Assembly (NCBI GenBank): GCA_937124545.1
Contig: CAKZKU010000247.1
Coordinates: 1-47,773 of the forward strand
Length of the DNA stretch: 47,773 nt
Origin: an uncultured Microbacteriaceae bacterium
GTDB lineage: Bacteria; Actinomycetota; Actinomycetes; Actinomycetales; Microbacteriaceae
Direction of reading: 5' to 3'
Shown: piece after piece, positions 40,576 to 47,773 of the stretch
Numbering within the stretch: the stretch's first letter is position 1
How the letters are laid out: each line of letters opens with the position of its first letter
Made by a program: the position numbers and the translations under genes
The notes under the pieces: generated by a model
What the model was told of the DNA's origin: nothing
Database searches by the model: none
The model's input: only the letters and a program-made list of their open reading frames with translations

Positions 40576-41750
40576 GCCATTCGGCGAGCAAGAATCGCGA
40601 TACGGTCCCCGCGGTGGCGGGTAAGGATGAGGGTTTTTTCTCCGGAACCCTCCAGAGGCAGCCCTTTTCGAAGCTCAGCTGGGTCCACATCAATTCCCCG
40701 CTTCTTAATTTCGAGCGATCCCACTGAGGCGCCAGCCACGAGTTCCTTCACGCGTTTGAGGTTGTAGGGGACAACCGCTTCGATGGCAAAGCATTGCGCG
40801 AGTGGAGAGATGACGGGCTGGTGGGTGCTGAAATAGGCAATCGAATCATCGAGCATGGCGCCATCATGCTGCCGGGCTAGATCGCCAATAAGCCGCGCAC
40901 GAATCACGGCGCCGTCTGGCTCGACGAGGTAGGGGCCAAGCTCGCCCACCTGCGCATCCGCCGCATCGGCGGCGCCGGTGAGTTCTGCTGTGCCCCGAGT
41001 GGAGAGCACGAGCGCGCTTCGAGAGATTCCTGGCCGCGCGAGCTCACGCGACCACAGCACCATTTCTGCCACCGAACCATGGTGGGAAATCCATTGGGCT
41101 TCCATGCCCGAGGGAATCAGGCCTCGGTCCATCCCCGGAGCAAGTTTGATTCCCGCTGGGTGCTTCTGCGCTTGTGCGATGACCCACTCAAGGTGCGGGG
41201 ACCAGTCTCCGGGGTTACTGAGCCGCTGAGAGCCACTGCGTCGCGCAGGGTCTAGCCAGAGCGCATCAACCGAATCGAGTGGCGTTTCCTCTGCAAGCCC
41301 AGGAGACACAGTGACGGTCTCGAAGGGCTGCAGGTTGTAGCCGGCGATAGCGACGGTCACCGGGTCTGCGTCGATAGCGGTGACCGTCATCGACAAGCCC
41401 GCGAAAGCGAGGGAGTCACCACCGATGCCACAGCCGAGGTCTGCAATGTGGTGAAGGTGGGCCTGGTCAAACCGAGTGGCGTGGTGGCTGGCGATAGCCA
41501 GCCTGGTGGCCTGTTCGAGACCCGGTTTGGTGAACAGCATCCGGTCCGCAAAGGCACCAAACTTCTCGATTGCTTTCGGGCGCAAGGCCCACTGGTCCAA
41601 CACAGCGGCAACGCGATCCGCGGCGTGCCCTGCTTTACGTAACTGTGGCACGAGTTGTGCGGGATCTCGGGGAGAATCCTCTTCCCGGAGGCTTGCGAGC
41701 AACCTCAGGGACTCAGGGTGCAGGAGTGCTTCGAGTTCGCTGCGCTCCAT
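40572..41750 (-). CDS. Class I SAM-dependent methyltransferase with THUMP-like C-terminal domain
   Basis: A 392-residue protein. Residues 103-117 (ADLGCGIGGDSLAFA) are SAM motif I, VTAIDADP binds the ribose, and LWLDPARR (about 164-171) is the catalytic motif IV of a type seen in nucleic-acid methyltransferases. The last 70 residues (KRVKELVAGASVGSLEIKKRGIDVDP and on) fit the THUMP-like domain found in a family widespread in actinobacteria, so an RNA target is likely but unproven. It starts close to groES, in the opposite direction, and its first base is 28 bases from the first CIRCE element. Confidence 0.85.
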   Translation of the reverse strand: MERSELEALLHPESLRLLASLREEDSPRDPAQLVPQLRKAGHAADRVAAVLDQWALRPKAIEKFGAFADRMLFTKPGLEQATRLAIASHHATRFDQAHLHHIADLGCGIGGDSLAFAGLSMTVTAIDADPVTVAIAGYNLQPFETVTVSPGLAEETPLDSVDALWLDPARRSGSQRLSNPGDWSPHLEWVIAQAQKHPAGIKLAPGMDRGLIPSGMEAQWISHHGSVAEMVLWSRELARPGISRSALVLSTRGTAELTGAADAADAQVGELGPYLVEPDGAVIRARLIGDLARQHDGAMLDDSIAYFSTHQPVISPLAQCFAIEAVVPYNLKRVKELVAGASVGSLEIKKRGIDVDPAELRKGLPLEGSGEKTLILTRHRGDRIAILARRMA

Positions 41751-41777
41751 GCGCCTAGTCTGCCAGCTGAGAGAATT

Positions 41778-41804
41778 CTGGCACTCGTATTGCGTGAGTG
41801 CTAA
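41778..41804 (+). promoter_or_regulatory. CIRCE operator 1 upstream of groES
   Basis: CTGGCACTC-N9-GAGTGCTAA matches the HrcA operator (consensus TTAGCACTC-N9-GAGTGCTAA) with two mismatches in the left arm. It covers the -35 region of the groES promoter. Confidence 0.92.
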
Positions 41805-41819
41805 TGGTTTCGATACAGT
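41790..41819 (+). promoter_or_regulatory. groES promoter between two CIRCE elements
   Basis: TTGCGT (41790-41795) and TACAGT (41814-41819) are 18 bases apart. The -35 is inside the first CIRCE and the start point would fall in the second, so HrcA should block it from both sides. Confidence 0.6.
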
Positions 41820-41823
41820 TGGG

Positions 41824-41850
41824 TTAGCACTCGAGAAGTGAGTGTGCTAA
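41824..41850 (+). promoter_or_regulatory. CIRCE operator 2 upstream of groES
   Basis: TTAGCACTC-N9-GTGTGCTAA has one mismatch to the consensus. The palindrome extends outward, since GGGTTAGCAC (41821-41830) is perfectly matched by GTGCTAACCC (41844-41853). Confidence 0.92.
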
Positions 41851-41875
41851 CCCAAGTCTCAGAAAGAGGTCAACC

Positions 41876-42172
41876 GTGTCGGTCTCCATTAAACCGCTCG
41901 AAGATCGCATCGTGATCAAGCAGGTCGAAGCAGAGCAGACCACTGCTTCCGGCCTTGTCATTCCTGATACCGCTAAAGAAAAGCCTCAGGAAGGCGAAGT
42001 TGTTGCTGTTGGACCGGGTCGTTTCGACGACAACGGCAACCGCGTTCCCATGGATGTTGCCGTGGGCAATGTGGTGTTGTACTCCAAGTACGGCGGAACC
42101 GAAGTGAAGTTTGGGGCAGACGAGTACCTCGTTCTCTCCGCTCGCGACGTTCTCGCTATCGTGGAGCGCTAA
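41876..42172 (+). CDS. groES: Co-chaperonin GroES
   Basis: GroES (98 residues) caps the GroEL folding chamber. [36 protein letters not shown] includes the mobile loop that binds GroEL, and [22 protein letters not shown] is the conserved C-terminal half. The start is GTG 41876 behind AAAGAGGT. Two CIRCE operators precede it. groEL does not follow: a terminator comes 20 bases after its stop. Confidence 0.98.
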   Translation: MSVSIKPLEDRIVIKQVEAEQTTASGLVIPDTAKEKPQEGEVVAVGPGRFDDNGNRVPMDVAVGNVVLYSKYGGTEVKFGADEYLVLSARDVLAIVER

Positions 42173-42191
42173 CAGCGCACATCACTTACGC

Positions 42192-42219
42192 AGAAGGCCC
42201 GCACTCGTGCGGGCCTTCT
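42192..42219 (+). terminator. Terminator after groES
   Basis: AGAAGGCCCGCAC (42192-42204) and GTGCGGGCCTTCT (42207-42219) pair perfectly over 13 bases. There is only a short T content after it, but the stem is strong. Confidence 0.8.
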
Positions 42220-42245
42220 CGTGGTTAACGGCGCCCGTGCGGGTA

Positions 42246-42251
42246 TAGCCT
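42246..42251 (+). promoter_or_regulatory. -10 box TAGCCT, leaderless start of the EamA/RarD gene
   Basis: TAGCCT is followed by 6 bases and then GTG 42258. TTAACG 15 bases upstream is a possible but badly spaced -35. Confidence 0.45.
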
Positions 42252-42257
42252 TGCCCG

Positions 42258-43175
42258 GTGGATGACTCGAAAACCCTGAGAGAAGGGTTCCTCGCCGCGG
42301 CGGCTGCCTATGGTTTGTGGGGCCTTTTGCCGGCGTTCTTCGTGGCGCTGGATCCCAGCGGTCCGGTGGAAATCCTGGGCTGGCGTATTGCGCTCTCCCT
42401 CGTTTTTTGCCTCGGAATTCTTTTTTTCCTCAAACGGGTGAAGCTGACTCTGGGTTTGATGAAGAACCGGATGATTCGGGGGTTATCTGCGCTGGCTGCC
42501 CTGTTGATCTTTGTGAACTGGGGGGTGTACGTCTTCGCCTCTCTGAATGAATTCATCGTGGAAGCGGCGCTGGGGTACTTCATTAACCCGCTGGTCACCG
42601 TCGCGCTAGGGGTTGTCGTTCTGCGGGAGAAGCTTCGCCCACTCCAGTGGGCGTCCCTGTCCTTAGCGGTGGTTGCTGTAGTCGTGCTCGCGGTGGGTTA
42701 TGGATCCGTGCCCATTATTTCGCTGACGCTGGCCCTGTCCTTTGGTTTCTACGGGTTTGTCAAAAATCGCATGGGTCCGCGGGTTAAGGCTGTCGACAGT
42801 TTGACGCTCGAGACTCTGTGGCTAAGCCCTGTTGCCGCGGGACTCCTGGTGTGGGTGGCCGTGACCGGTGGTTTGAGCCTGGGTACGCTCGGCGTGGGCC
42901 ACACGCTCCTGCTGTTGTCCGCAGGCGCGGTGACGAGTGTCCCGCTGTTGTTCTTCGGCGCTGCCGCCAGGCGACTTCCGCTGTCGATTATGGGCCTGAT
43001 GCAATACATCGCACCGATCATGCAATTTGCCTTTGGGGTCTTCATCATGGGCGAACCGATGCCTCTGGAGCGGTGGATTGGGTTCGCTCTTGTGTGGGTT
43101 GCGTTGGTCCTTTTGAGCGCTGATGCGCTCACCTCACGCCGCAACCGATTGCTCCGACCGACCCAAACTCCGTAG
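42258..43175 (+). CDS. EamA-family transporter, RarD-like
   Basis: A 305-residue integral membrane protein with about ten hydrophobic segments in two EamA halves. The first reads AAAAYGLWGLLPAFFVALD and EILGWRIALSLVFCL; the second closes with GLMQYIAPIMQFAFGVFIMGEPM. The order AYGLWG...EILGWRI...YGFVKNR...MQYIAP is the RarD subgroup pattern. RarD in E. coli is linked to chloramphenicol sensitivity, but the natural substrate is unknown. The start is GTG 42258, likely leaderless. It stands alone between groES and the ABC binding protein. Confidence 0.85.
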   Translation: MDDSKTLREGFLAAAAAYGLWGLLPAFFVALDPSGPVEILGWRIALSLVFCLGILFFLKRVKLTLGLMKNRMIRGLSALAALLIFVNWGVYVFASLNEFIVEAALGYFINPLVTVALGVVVLREKLRPLQWASLSLAVVAVVVLAVGYGSVPIISLTLALSFGFYGFVKNRMGPRVKAVDSLTLETLWLSPVAAGLLVWVAVTGGLSLGTLGVGHTLLLLSAGAVTSVPLLFFGAAARRLPLSIMGLMQYIAPIMQFAFGVFIMGEPMPLERWIGFALVWVALVLLSADALTSRRNRLLRPTQTP

Positions 43176-43236
43176 TCCGCCCTCATTGAGCGGGAACCCT
43201 GGCCTGCGTCCGTTACCGGGATGTGATGAAACTGGC

Positions 43237-43265
43237 TTGTAACCGGAACATTTTGCGCTTAAGTT
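43237..43265 (+). promoter_or_regulatory. Promoter of the ABC binding-protein gene
   Basis: TTGTAA (43237-43242) and TAAGTT (43260-43265) are 17 bases apart. Start of transcription would be near 43272, about 55 bases before the ATG. Confidence 0.55.
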
Positions 43266-43326
43266 AGAGAGGTTGGGCACGCGTTGGCGTGTCCGCTTTT
43301 CCCAATGTAAACAAATAAGGAGCATC

Positions 43327-44601
43327 ATGAGCGTACTTTCGAAGGCAGGGAGTGGTTTTGCCATTCTTGCTGCTTCAGCGCTAGTGCTCAGCGGCTGTGC
43401 AGCCGCTGACGATGAGGCCGCAACCACGACAGAAGACGACACTACGTCGGCAGCTGTTGAGTCGTTGGCTCTCAAGATCGGTACGGCTCTGCCCGTCACC
43501 GGTAACCTCGCATTCCTCGGACCCCCCGAAGAAGCTGGTGTGCTTTTGGCACAGGCAGACATCAACGCTGCTGACGCTGGAATCGACCTGGAAGTTGTCC
43601 TCGGAGACTCCGGTGACACCGACAACAAGGCCTACGAGACTGAAATTCCTCGTCTGCTGAACGAAGACGTCTCTGCCATTGTTGGTGCAGCTTCTTCTGG
43701 TGTGTCGTTCCAGTTCATCGACCAGGTGACCAAGGAAGCAGGCGTGATCCAGATTTCGCCCGCCAACACCTCGCCTAACTTCACTGACTACGACGACGAT
43801 GGACTGTACTTCCGTACCGCTCCTTCGGACGTTCTGCAGGGTGAAGTTCTCGGTAACCTGCTCGCTGCTGATGGTCACGAGACTGTCGCCATGATCGTCA
43901 TCAACGACGCTTACGGCACCGGTCTGCGCGACAACGCCACCTTGGCGTTCGAAGCAGCAGGTGGATCTGTTGTTGCTACCCCGTCTTACAACGTGGGTGA
44001 CACCAACTTCACCTCGCAGATCAACGAGATGCTCGCAGAAGACCCTGACGCCATTGTCGTCCTGGCCTTCGACGAGACCAAGACCATCGTTCCCGCGCTG
44101 ATTGACGCAGGCTTCAGCAACTCTGGCCTGTACTTCACCGACGGTAACCTCGCTGACTACTCGGCTGACTTTGAAGCCGGTCTCATCGAAGGTTCCAAGG
44201 GAACTCTCCCCGGTCCCCCCGCCGACACCATCTCGGATGACTACAAGGAGCGCGCACAGGCCTTGTGGACCGAGAACGGTGGAGACGAGCTGACCTCATG
44301 GGCATACAGCACCGAGTCGTATGACGCGGTCGTCCTCCTCGCACTTGCTGCCCTGGCTGCTGGTTCTACTGAGCCTGCTGACATGGCTGCCAAGATGTCT
44401 GAGGTTTCTGGCTTCTCCGGCGGTGGCACCAAGTGTGGCACCTTCGCTGAGTGTGCAGAGATCATCAACGGCGGCGGAGTTGCTGACTATGACGGTCTGT
44501 CCGGTGGTATCGCCCTCAACGAGGCCGGTGACCCCACGGAGACCGCTATCGGTATCTACGAGTTCGACGCTGACAACCGTCCTCAGACCTACCAGGGCTA
44601 A
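43327..44601 (+). CDS. livK: Branched-chain amino acid-type ABC transporter substrate-binding lipoprotein
   Basis: A 424-residue lipoprotein of the periplasmic-binding family 6 type (Leu/Ile/Val or related ligands). The start is ATG 43327, with AAGGAG 4-9 bases before it. A signal peptide runs to the lipobox LSGC at about residue 22, so Cys would be lipidated outside the membrane. An acidic Thr/Glu linker follows, then LKIGTALPVTGNLAFLGPPEEAG and the ligand-contact stretch VGAASSGVSFQF. The ligand cannot be read from sequence. The permease and ATPase genes lie just downstream on the opposite strand. Confidence 0.9.
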   Translation: MSVLSKAGSGFAILAASALVLSGCAAADDEAATTTEDDTTSAAVESLALKIGTALPVTGNLAFLGPPEEAGVLLAQADINAADAGIDLEVVLGDSGDTDNKAYETEIPRLLNEDVSAIVGAASSGVSFQFIDQVTKEAGVIQISPANTSPNFTDYDDDGLYFRTAPSDVLQGEVLGNLLAADGHETVAMIVINDAYGTGLRDNATLAFEAAGGSVVATPSYNVGDTNFTSQINEMLAEDPDAIVVLAFDETKTIVPALIDAGFSNSGLYFTDGNLADYSADFEAGLIEGSKGTLPGPPADTISDDYKERAQALWTENGGDELTSWAYSTESYDAVVLLALAALAAGSTEPADMAAKMSEVSGFSGGGTKCGTFAECAEIINGGGVADYDGLSGGIALNEAGDPTETAIGIYEFDADNRPQTYQG

Positions 44602-44613
44602 GAACGGACAGCA

Positions 44614-44629
44614 TGTAACTCTTGTTACA
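44614..44629. repeat. Inverted repeat TGTAAC-N4-GTTACA after the binding-protein gene
   Basis: Perfect 6-base arms with TCTT between them, 12 bases past the stop codon and just before the terminator. It could add to the terminator or be a protein site. Confidence 0.35.
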
Positions 44630-44631
44630 GC

Positions 44632-44670
44632 ACTGTGGGGCTCGAGCATTAGCTCGGGCCCCACAGTCGT
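44632..44670 (+). terminator. Terminator after the binding-protein gene
   Basis: A 16-base stem with one G-U pair (44632-44647 with 44652-44667) and an ATTA loop is followed by CGTTTAA. Confidence 0.88.
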
Positions 44671-44790
44671 TTAACGCAGCATTCTCATGCAAGGTGGCGA
44701 AGGTGCGCTGAGACCCCGGTGGGCCGCTCTCTGTCGCAGGGCGGCCGAGCCACGGTACTGGCTTCCTCTCCGGCGGCCATGCCCAGAGCC

Positions 44791-44830
44791 GCACAAAACT
44801 AACGCCCCCAGCAGGCGCTGAGGGCGTTAG
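44791..44830 (-). terminator. Terminator of the minus-strand liv operon
   Basis: On the minus strand CTAACGCCC (44830-44822) pairs with GGGCGTTAG (44807-44799), with inner CAGC/GCTG pairing, then TTTTG. It lies 16 bases past the livF stop. The 130 bases between the two facing terminators hold no visible gene. Confidence 0.85.
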
Positions 44831-44845
44831 GACGTGTTGTGGTGT

Positions 44846-45577
44846 TTAGTCGGCGCCTAAGTTGCCCAAGTAGAGGCTGATGACCTTCTCGTCATTCAAC
44901 AGTTCGCGACCCGAGCCTGTGTAGGCATCGGTTCCCTGGTCAAGAACGTATCCTCGGTCACAGATCTGAAGGCAACGACGGGCGTTTTGTTCCACCATGA
45001 TCGTGGTCACACCCGCTTGGTTGATTTCTGACACTCGGATGAACGCCTCGTCCTGTCGCACGGGGGAGAGACCAGCGGAGGGCTCGTCCAGCAGAAGAAC
45101 CGAGGGGTTCATCATGAGGGCGCGACCCATAGCAACCATCTGGCGTTCTCCACCGGAGAGAGAGCCTGCACGCTGCTTCAAACGTTTCCCTAGCTCCGCA
45201 AACAAGCCAGTCACGAGCTCCAGGCCTTCTTCAAACATCTCGGGCTTCTGGAAGACACCCATTTGGAGGTTTTCTTCAATGGTGAGGCTTGGGAACACGT
45301 TGTTGTTCTGGGGGACAAACCCCACCCCTTTAGCAACAAGCTTGTTGGCTTTGAGACCAGTGATTTCATCACCCTTAAGGAAAATGCCGCCCTCGCGCAC
45401 GTTCACCTGTCCGAAGATGGCCTTGAGCAGAGTCGATTTACCGGCACCGTTGGGGCCGATGATGCCGATCAGTTCACCTTCGTTGGCAACAAGGTTGCAG
45501 CCATTGAGAATGTTCACCCCGGGCAAATAACCGGCGTGAACGTCTTTGACCTCGACGACGGGGGTGTTATCGGCCAT
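44846..45577 (-). CDS. livF: ABC transporter ATP-binding protein, LivF type
   Basis: A 243-residue ATPase. Walker A GPNGAGKST is at 41-49, the signature LSGGERQMVAMGRAL in the middle, Walker B VLLLDEPSAGLSP, and the switch histidine position reads VEQNARR as usual for LivF. It powers amino-acid uptake with LivG at the inner membrane face. The start codon shares a base with the livG stop. It is the last gene of the operon. Confidence 0.95.
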   Translation of the reverse strand: MADNTPVVEVKDVHAGYLPGVNILNGCNLVANEGELIGIIGPNGAGKSTLLKAIFGQVNVREGGIFLKGDEITGLKANKLVAKGVGFVPQNNNVFPSLTIEENLQMGVFQKPEMFEEGLELVTGLFAELGKRLKQRAGSLSGGERQMVAMGRALMMNPSVLLLDEPSAGLSPVRQDEAFIRVSEINQAGVTTIMVEQNARRCLQICDRGYVLDQGTDAYTGSGRELLNDEKVISLYLGNLGAD

Positions 45578-46530
45578 TACTTGCCGCCCTTTCCAGATTC
45601 ATCACCGTGCAACTCTTCAAACAGTGCCGCAGCGGCCGCGGCACTGTCGCCTTCGATGCGCCCCGTTACGACACCCAGGTCGACCTCCTGGTGGCTTCCG
45701 AGATAGGCGTCAACGACAGCGGGGTTCTTCATAACCTCGTCCGGCGGTCCTTCGGCAATCACGGCACCTTCGGCCATGACCACTACCCAGTCGGCGATGT
45801 GACGAACCATGTGCATGTCGTGCTCGACGAACAAGACGGTCATGCCCTGCTTTTTCAGGTCAAGGATGTGACCCAAGAGAGATTCGGTCAATGCCGGGTT
45901 CACACCGGCCATGGGCTCATCGAGCATCACCAGGGTGGGAACGGACATCAGGGCCCGCGCCATCTCGAGCAGCTTTCGCTGACCACCGGACAGGCTGGCA
46001 GCAAACTCATCCTTCAACTTGGCAAGTTTGAATCGCTCGAGAAGCTCGAGGGCACGAGCTTCAATCTCAGCATCCTGCTTTTTCCAAATGAACGGGAACA
46101 GCGAGCGGAAGATGCCTTCACCCTGCTGGTCTTTGGCCCCGAGCTTCATGTTCTCCATCACCGTCAACAGCCCGAGAGCTTTGGTGAGCTGGAAGGTGCG
46201 GACCTGGCCCCGCTGAGCCACTTTGAACGCGGGCACCCCGGCGAGGCTGGAACCGTCAAATGACCAGGTTCCAGTGTCGGGGGTATCAAACCCGGTCATT
46301 AGGTTGAACAGGGTGGTCTTGCCGGCACCGTTTGGCCCAATGAGTGCTGTGATCGCTCCTCGGGGGACTTCGAGGTGCTCAACATTGACGGCGGTAAGGC
46401 CACCAAAAGTGCGGGAGACGTTGTCCACCACCATGATCGGGTCGACCTTGGCGACACCGGGAGCGGCTTCACCAACATGCAACCCGGTCGTCTTCTCAGG
46501 CGTGGGCAGTGATGAGGGGTTACTTGACAA
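45577..46530 (-). CDS. livG: ABC transporter ATP-binding protein, LivG type, with extended ends
   Basis: A 317-residue ATPase, about 60 longer than the E. coli protein. Walker A GPNGAGKTT is at 65-73, the signature LSGGQRKLLEMARAL and Walker B VMLDEPMAG follow, and VEHDMHMV holds the switch histidine. About 30 extra residues precede the domain (MSSNPSSLPTPEKTT...), and about 40 follow VDAYLGSHQ, rich in Ala, Glu and Lys. The start overlaps the livM end by 11 bases; a later start could remove part of the N-terminal extension. Confidence 0.94.
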   Translation of the reverse strand: MSSNPSSLPTPEKTTGLHVGEAAPGVAKVDPIMVVDNVSRTFGGLTAVNVEHLEVPRGAITALIGPNGAGKTTLFNLMTGFDTPDTGTWSFDGSSLAGVPAFKVAQRGQVRTFQLTKALGLLTVMENMKLGAKDQQGEGIFRSLFPFIWKKQDAEIEARALELLERFKLAKLKDEFAASLSGGQRKLLEMARALMSVPTLVMLDEPMAGVNPALTESLLGHILDLKKQGMTVLFVEHDMHMVRHIADWVVVMAEGAVIAEGPPDEVMKNPAVVDAYLGSHQEVDLGVVTGRIEGDSAAAAAALFEELHGDESGKGGK

Positions 46531-47500
46531 AGGTCAGCTCCTTCTTGTCGCCGAGGATTCCCTGCGGGCGGAAGATCACAATAAGCATCAAGCCCACTCC
46601 CACGAGCACGAAGCGCAGAGCGCCTGCCTGCGCGGAGGTGAAGTCCCCTAGAGCACCGATGGCGACCAGGGCCGGCAGGAAAGACCCAAGGAATGCCTGC
46701 AGGACCCAGAAGATTAGCGCCCCGAGGAGTGGCCCAAAGACGGTAGCTGCGCCGCCGAGCAGCAAAGCGGTCCATACGAAGAATGTCAGCGACGTGATGA
46801 AGACACCCGGGTTAGTCGACGAGGGCAGTACGTAAATGATTCCGGCGAGACCACCGAAGACACCACCCACGATGAGTGCCTGCATCTTGTAGGCGAAGAC
46901 GTTCTTGCCAAGAGCGCGAACCGCATCCTCGTCTTCACGAATTCCTTTGATGACGCGACCCCAAGGGCTATTGATAAGCCTCCACAAAAGCCATGCGCAC
47001 AGGGCAAGAATGATGGCCCCAAAGACCAGGACCCACAGCTGGTTTTCTGTGTACTGCCACGGACCAAAGCCATAGTCACCCTCGGGGAACGGGTTGACCG
47101 AGCGGAAGCTGTCTTGGAAGCCCGAGAGGCCGTCAGCTGAACCGGTCACCGGCTGCCACGCCTGCGAGGTGAAGAGCAGCCGGACAATTTCTGCTGCCCC
47201 AATCGTGACAATAGCGAGGTAGTCGCCGCGAAGACGCAGAGTTGGGATACCCAACAGCACGGCGAAAATGATGGACGCAACAATGCCCACGATCATCGCT
47301 GCCCACCAGGGGAAGCCAAACGTCAGGGTAGAAATCGCGAACCCATAGGCACCGACGGCCATGAAGCCAGCGATACCGAAGTTCAGCAGTCCGACGAAGC
47401 CAAAGTGCATGGCAAGCCCGAGGGCAGCCAGCGCAAAAGCCATCGTTGCGGGGCTCAGCATTGAAGCCGCCGTGTTGGTGAAGATTGATCCCCAGTCCAT
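46520..47500 (-). CDS. livM: ABC transporter permease, LivM type
   Basis: A 326-residue permease with about eight to ten membrane helices. FGFVGLLNFGIAGFMAVGAYGFA, GIPTLRLRGDYLAIVTIGAAEIVRLL and the cytoplasmic EAA-like loop SPWGRVIKGIREDEDAVRALGKNVF are the LivM pattern. The C-terminus carries RPQGILGDKKELTFVK, the RPQGILG motif shared with LivH. The start is ATG 47500, 12 bases after the livH stop. Confidence 0.94.
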   Translation of the reverse strand: MDWGSIFTNTAASMLSPATMAFALAALGLAMHFGFVGLLNFGIAGFMAVGAYGFAISTLTFGFPWWAAMIVGIVASIIFAVLLGIPTLRLRGDYLAIVTIGAAEIVRLLFTSQAWQPVTGSADGLSGFQDSFRSVNPFPEGDYGFGPWQYTENQLWVLVFGAIILALCAWLLWRLINSPWGRVIKGIREDEDAVRALGKNVFAYKMQALIVGGVFGGLAGIIYVLPSSTNPGVFITSLTFFVWTALLLGGAATVFGPLLGALIFWVLQAFLGSFLPALVAIGALGDFTSAQAGALRFVLVGVGLMLIVIFRPQGILGDKKELTFVK

Positions 47501-47512
47501 GGTTCTAGCCCC

Positions 47513-47773
47513 TTAACCTATTCGCTCTTTCCGGCCCAAGATTCCTTGGGGACGGAACATCAGAATGACAATCATGACGACGAGCGCGCCAACGTATTTC
47601 AAGTCGGAGGGAATAAAGAGGGCTGATGTTTCGATCAACACACCCACGATGATGGCTCCGACCAGGGCACCGAATGCGGTGCCCAACCCACCGAGCACAC
47701 CCGCAGCAAAGATGAAGAGCAAGATCTGGGTTCCCATGTCCCACCGGATGCCGGGGCGGAAGTAGGCCCACAT
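47513..47773 (-). CDS. livH: ABC transporter permease, LivH type (partial, start beyond right edge)
   Basis: Only the C-terminal 86 residues are in the window. GVLGGLGTAFGALVGAIIVGVLIE and VVMIVILMFRPQGILGRKERIG are the typical LivH end. It is the first visible gene of the minus-strand operon livH-livM-livG-livF; its 5' end and promoter are outside. Confidence 0.9.
   Translation of the reverse strand: MWAYFRPGIRWDMGTQILLFIFAAGVLGGLGTAFGALVGAIIVGVLIETSALFIPSDLKYVGALVVMIVILMFRPQGILGRKERIG

Overview
The window is a gene-dense stretch of a high-GC Gram-positive (Actinobacteria) chromosome, most likely Microbacteriaceae or a close relative. This rests on the wording of the ribosomal proteins (S12, L22, L15 and S9 are of actinobacterial type), a TTG-started rpoB followed by a GTG-started rpoC, many GTG starts, HrcA/CIRCE control of groES, and compact operons with many 1-4 base overlaps. 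The family name is inference from memory of protein wording, not from a search.

Layout. 1-1652: a left-edge, minus-strand gene fusing an SRPBCC domain to a SAM methyltransferase, a DUF427 protein and a SprT-like metalloprotease. 1653-9360: a promoter with an embedded inverted repeat, then rpoB-rpoC and a strong terminator. 9396-9878: a lone A24 prepilin peptidase. 9875-14485: the str operon (rpsL-rpsG-fusA-tuf) with its own promoter, leader hairpins and a terminator. 14544-24549: the S10 and spc clusters run together (rpsJ-rplC-rplD-rplW-rplB-rpsS-rplV-rpsC-rplP-rpmC-rpsQ-rplN-rplX-rplE-rpsH-rplF-rplR-rpsE-rpmD-rplO). 24605-29873: secY-adk-infA-rpmJ-rpsM-rpsK-rpoA-rplQ, ended by a terminator. 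29900-33245: truA, then rplM-rpsI-glmM. 33242-34189: coaA on the minus strand, divergent from glmS. 34245-40171: glmS-acpS-alr-tsaE-tsaB-rimI-tsaD, joining amino-sugar and D-alanine supply for the wall, acyl-carrier-protein activation and the tRNA t6A pathway. 40189-43175: a small membrane protein, a THUMP-like methyltransferase on the minus strand, groES under two CIRCE operators, and an EamA/RarD-type transporter. 43237-47773: a branched-chain-amino-acid-type ABC system, with the binding protein on the plus strand facing a minus-strand livH-livM-livG-livF operon whose livH runs off the right edge.

Most of the window is conserved core machinery and no clearly new biological system stands out. 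The best leads are: ribosomal protein L15 with an added tail of about 135 residues made almost only of Ala, Lys and Pro, like a histone H1 tail; L17 with an acidic tail of about 90 residues; the truncated SRPBCC-methyltransferase fusion; a recurring arrangement of a TAnnnT box 6-7 bases before the start codon, which points to leaderless mRNAs at eight genes; and several inverted repeats placed on promoters or just before translation starts (rpoB, rpsL, tuf, rpoA, rplM).
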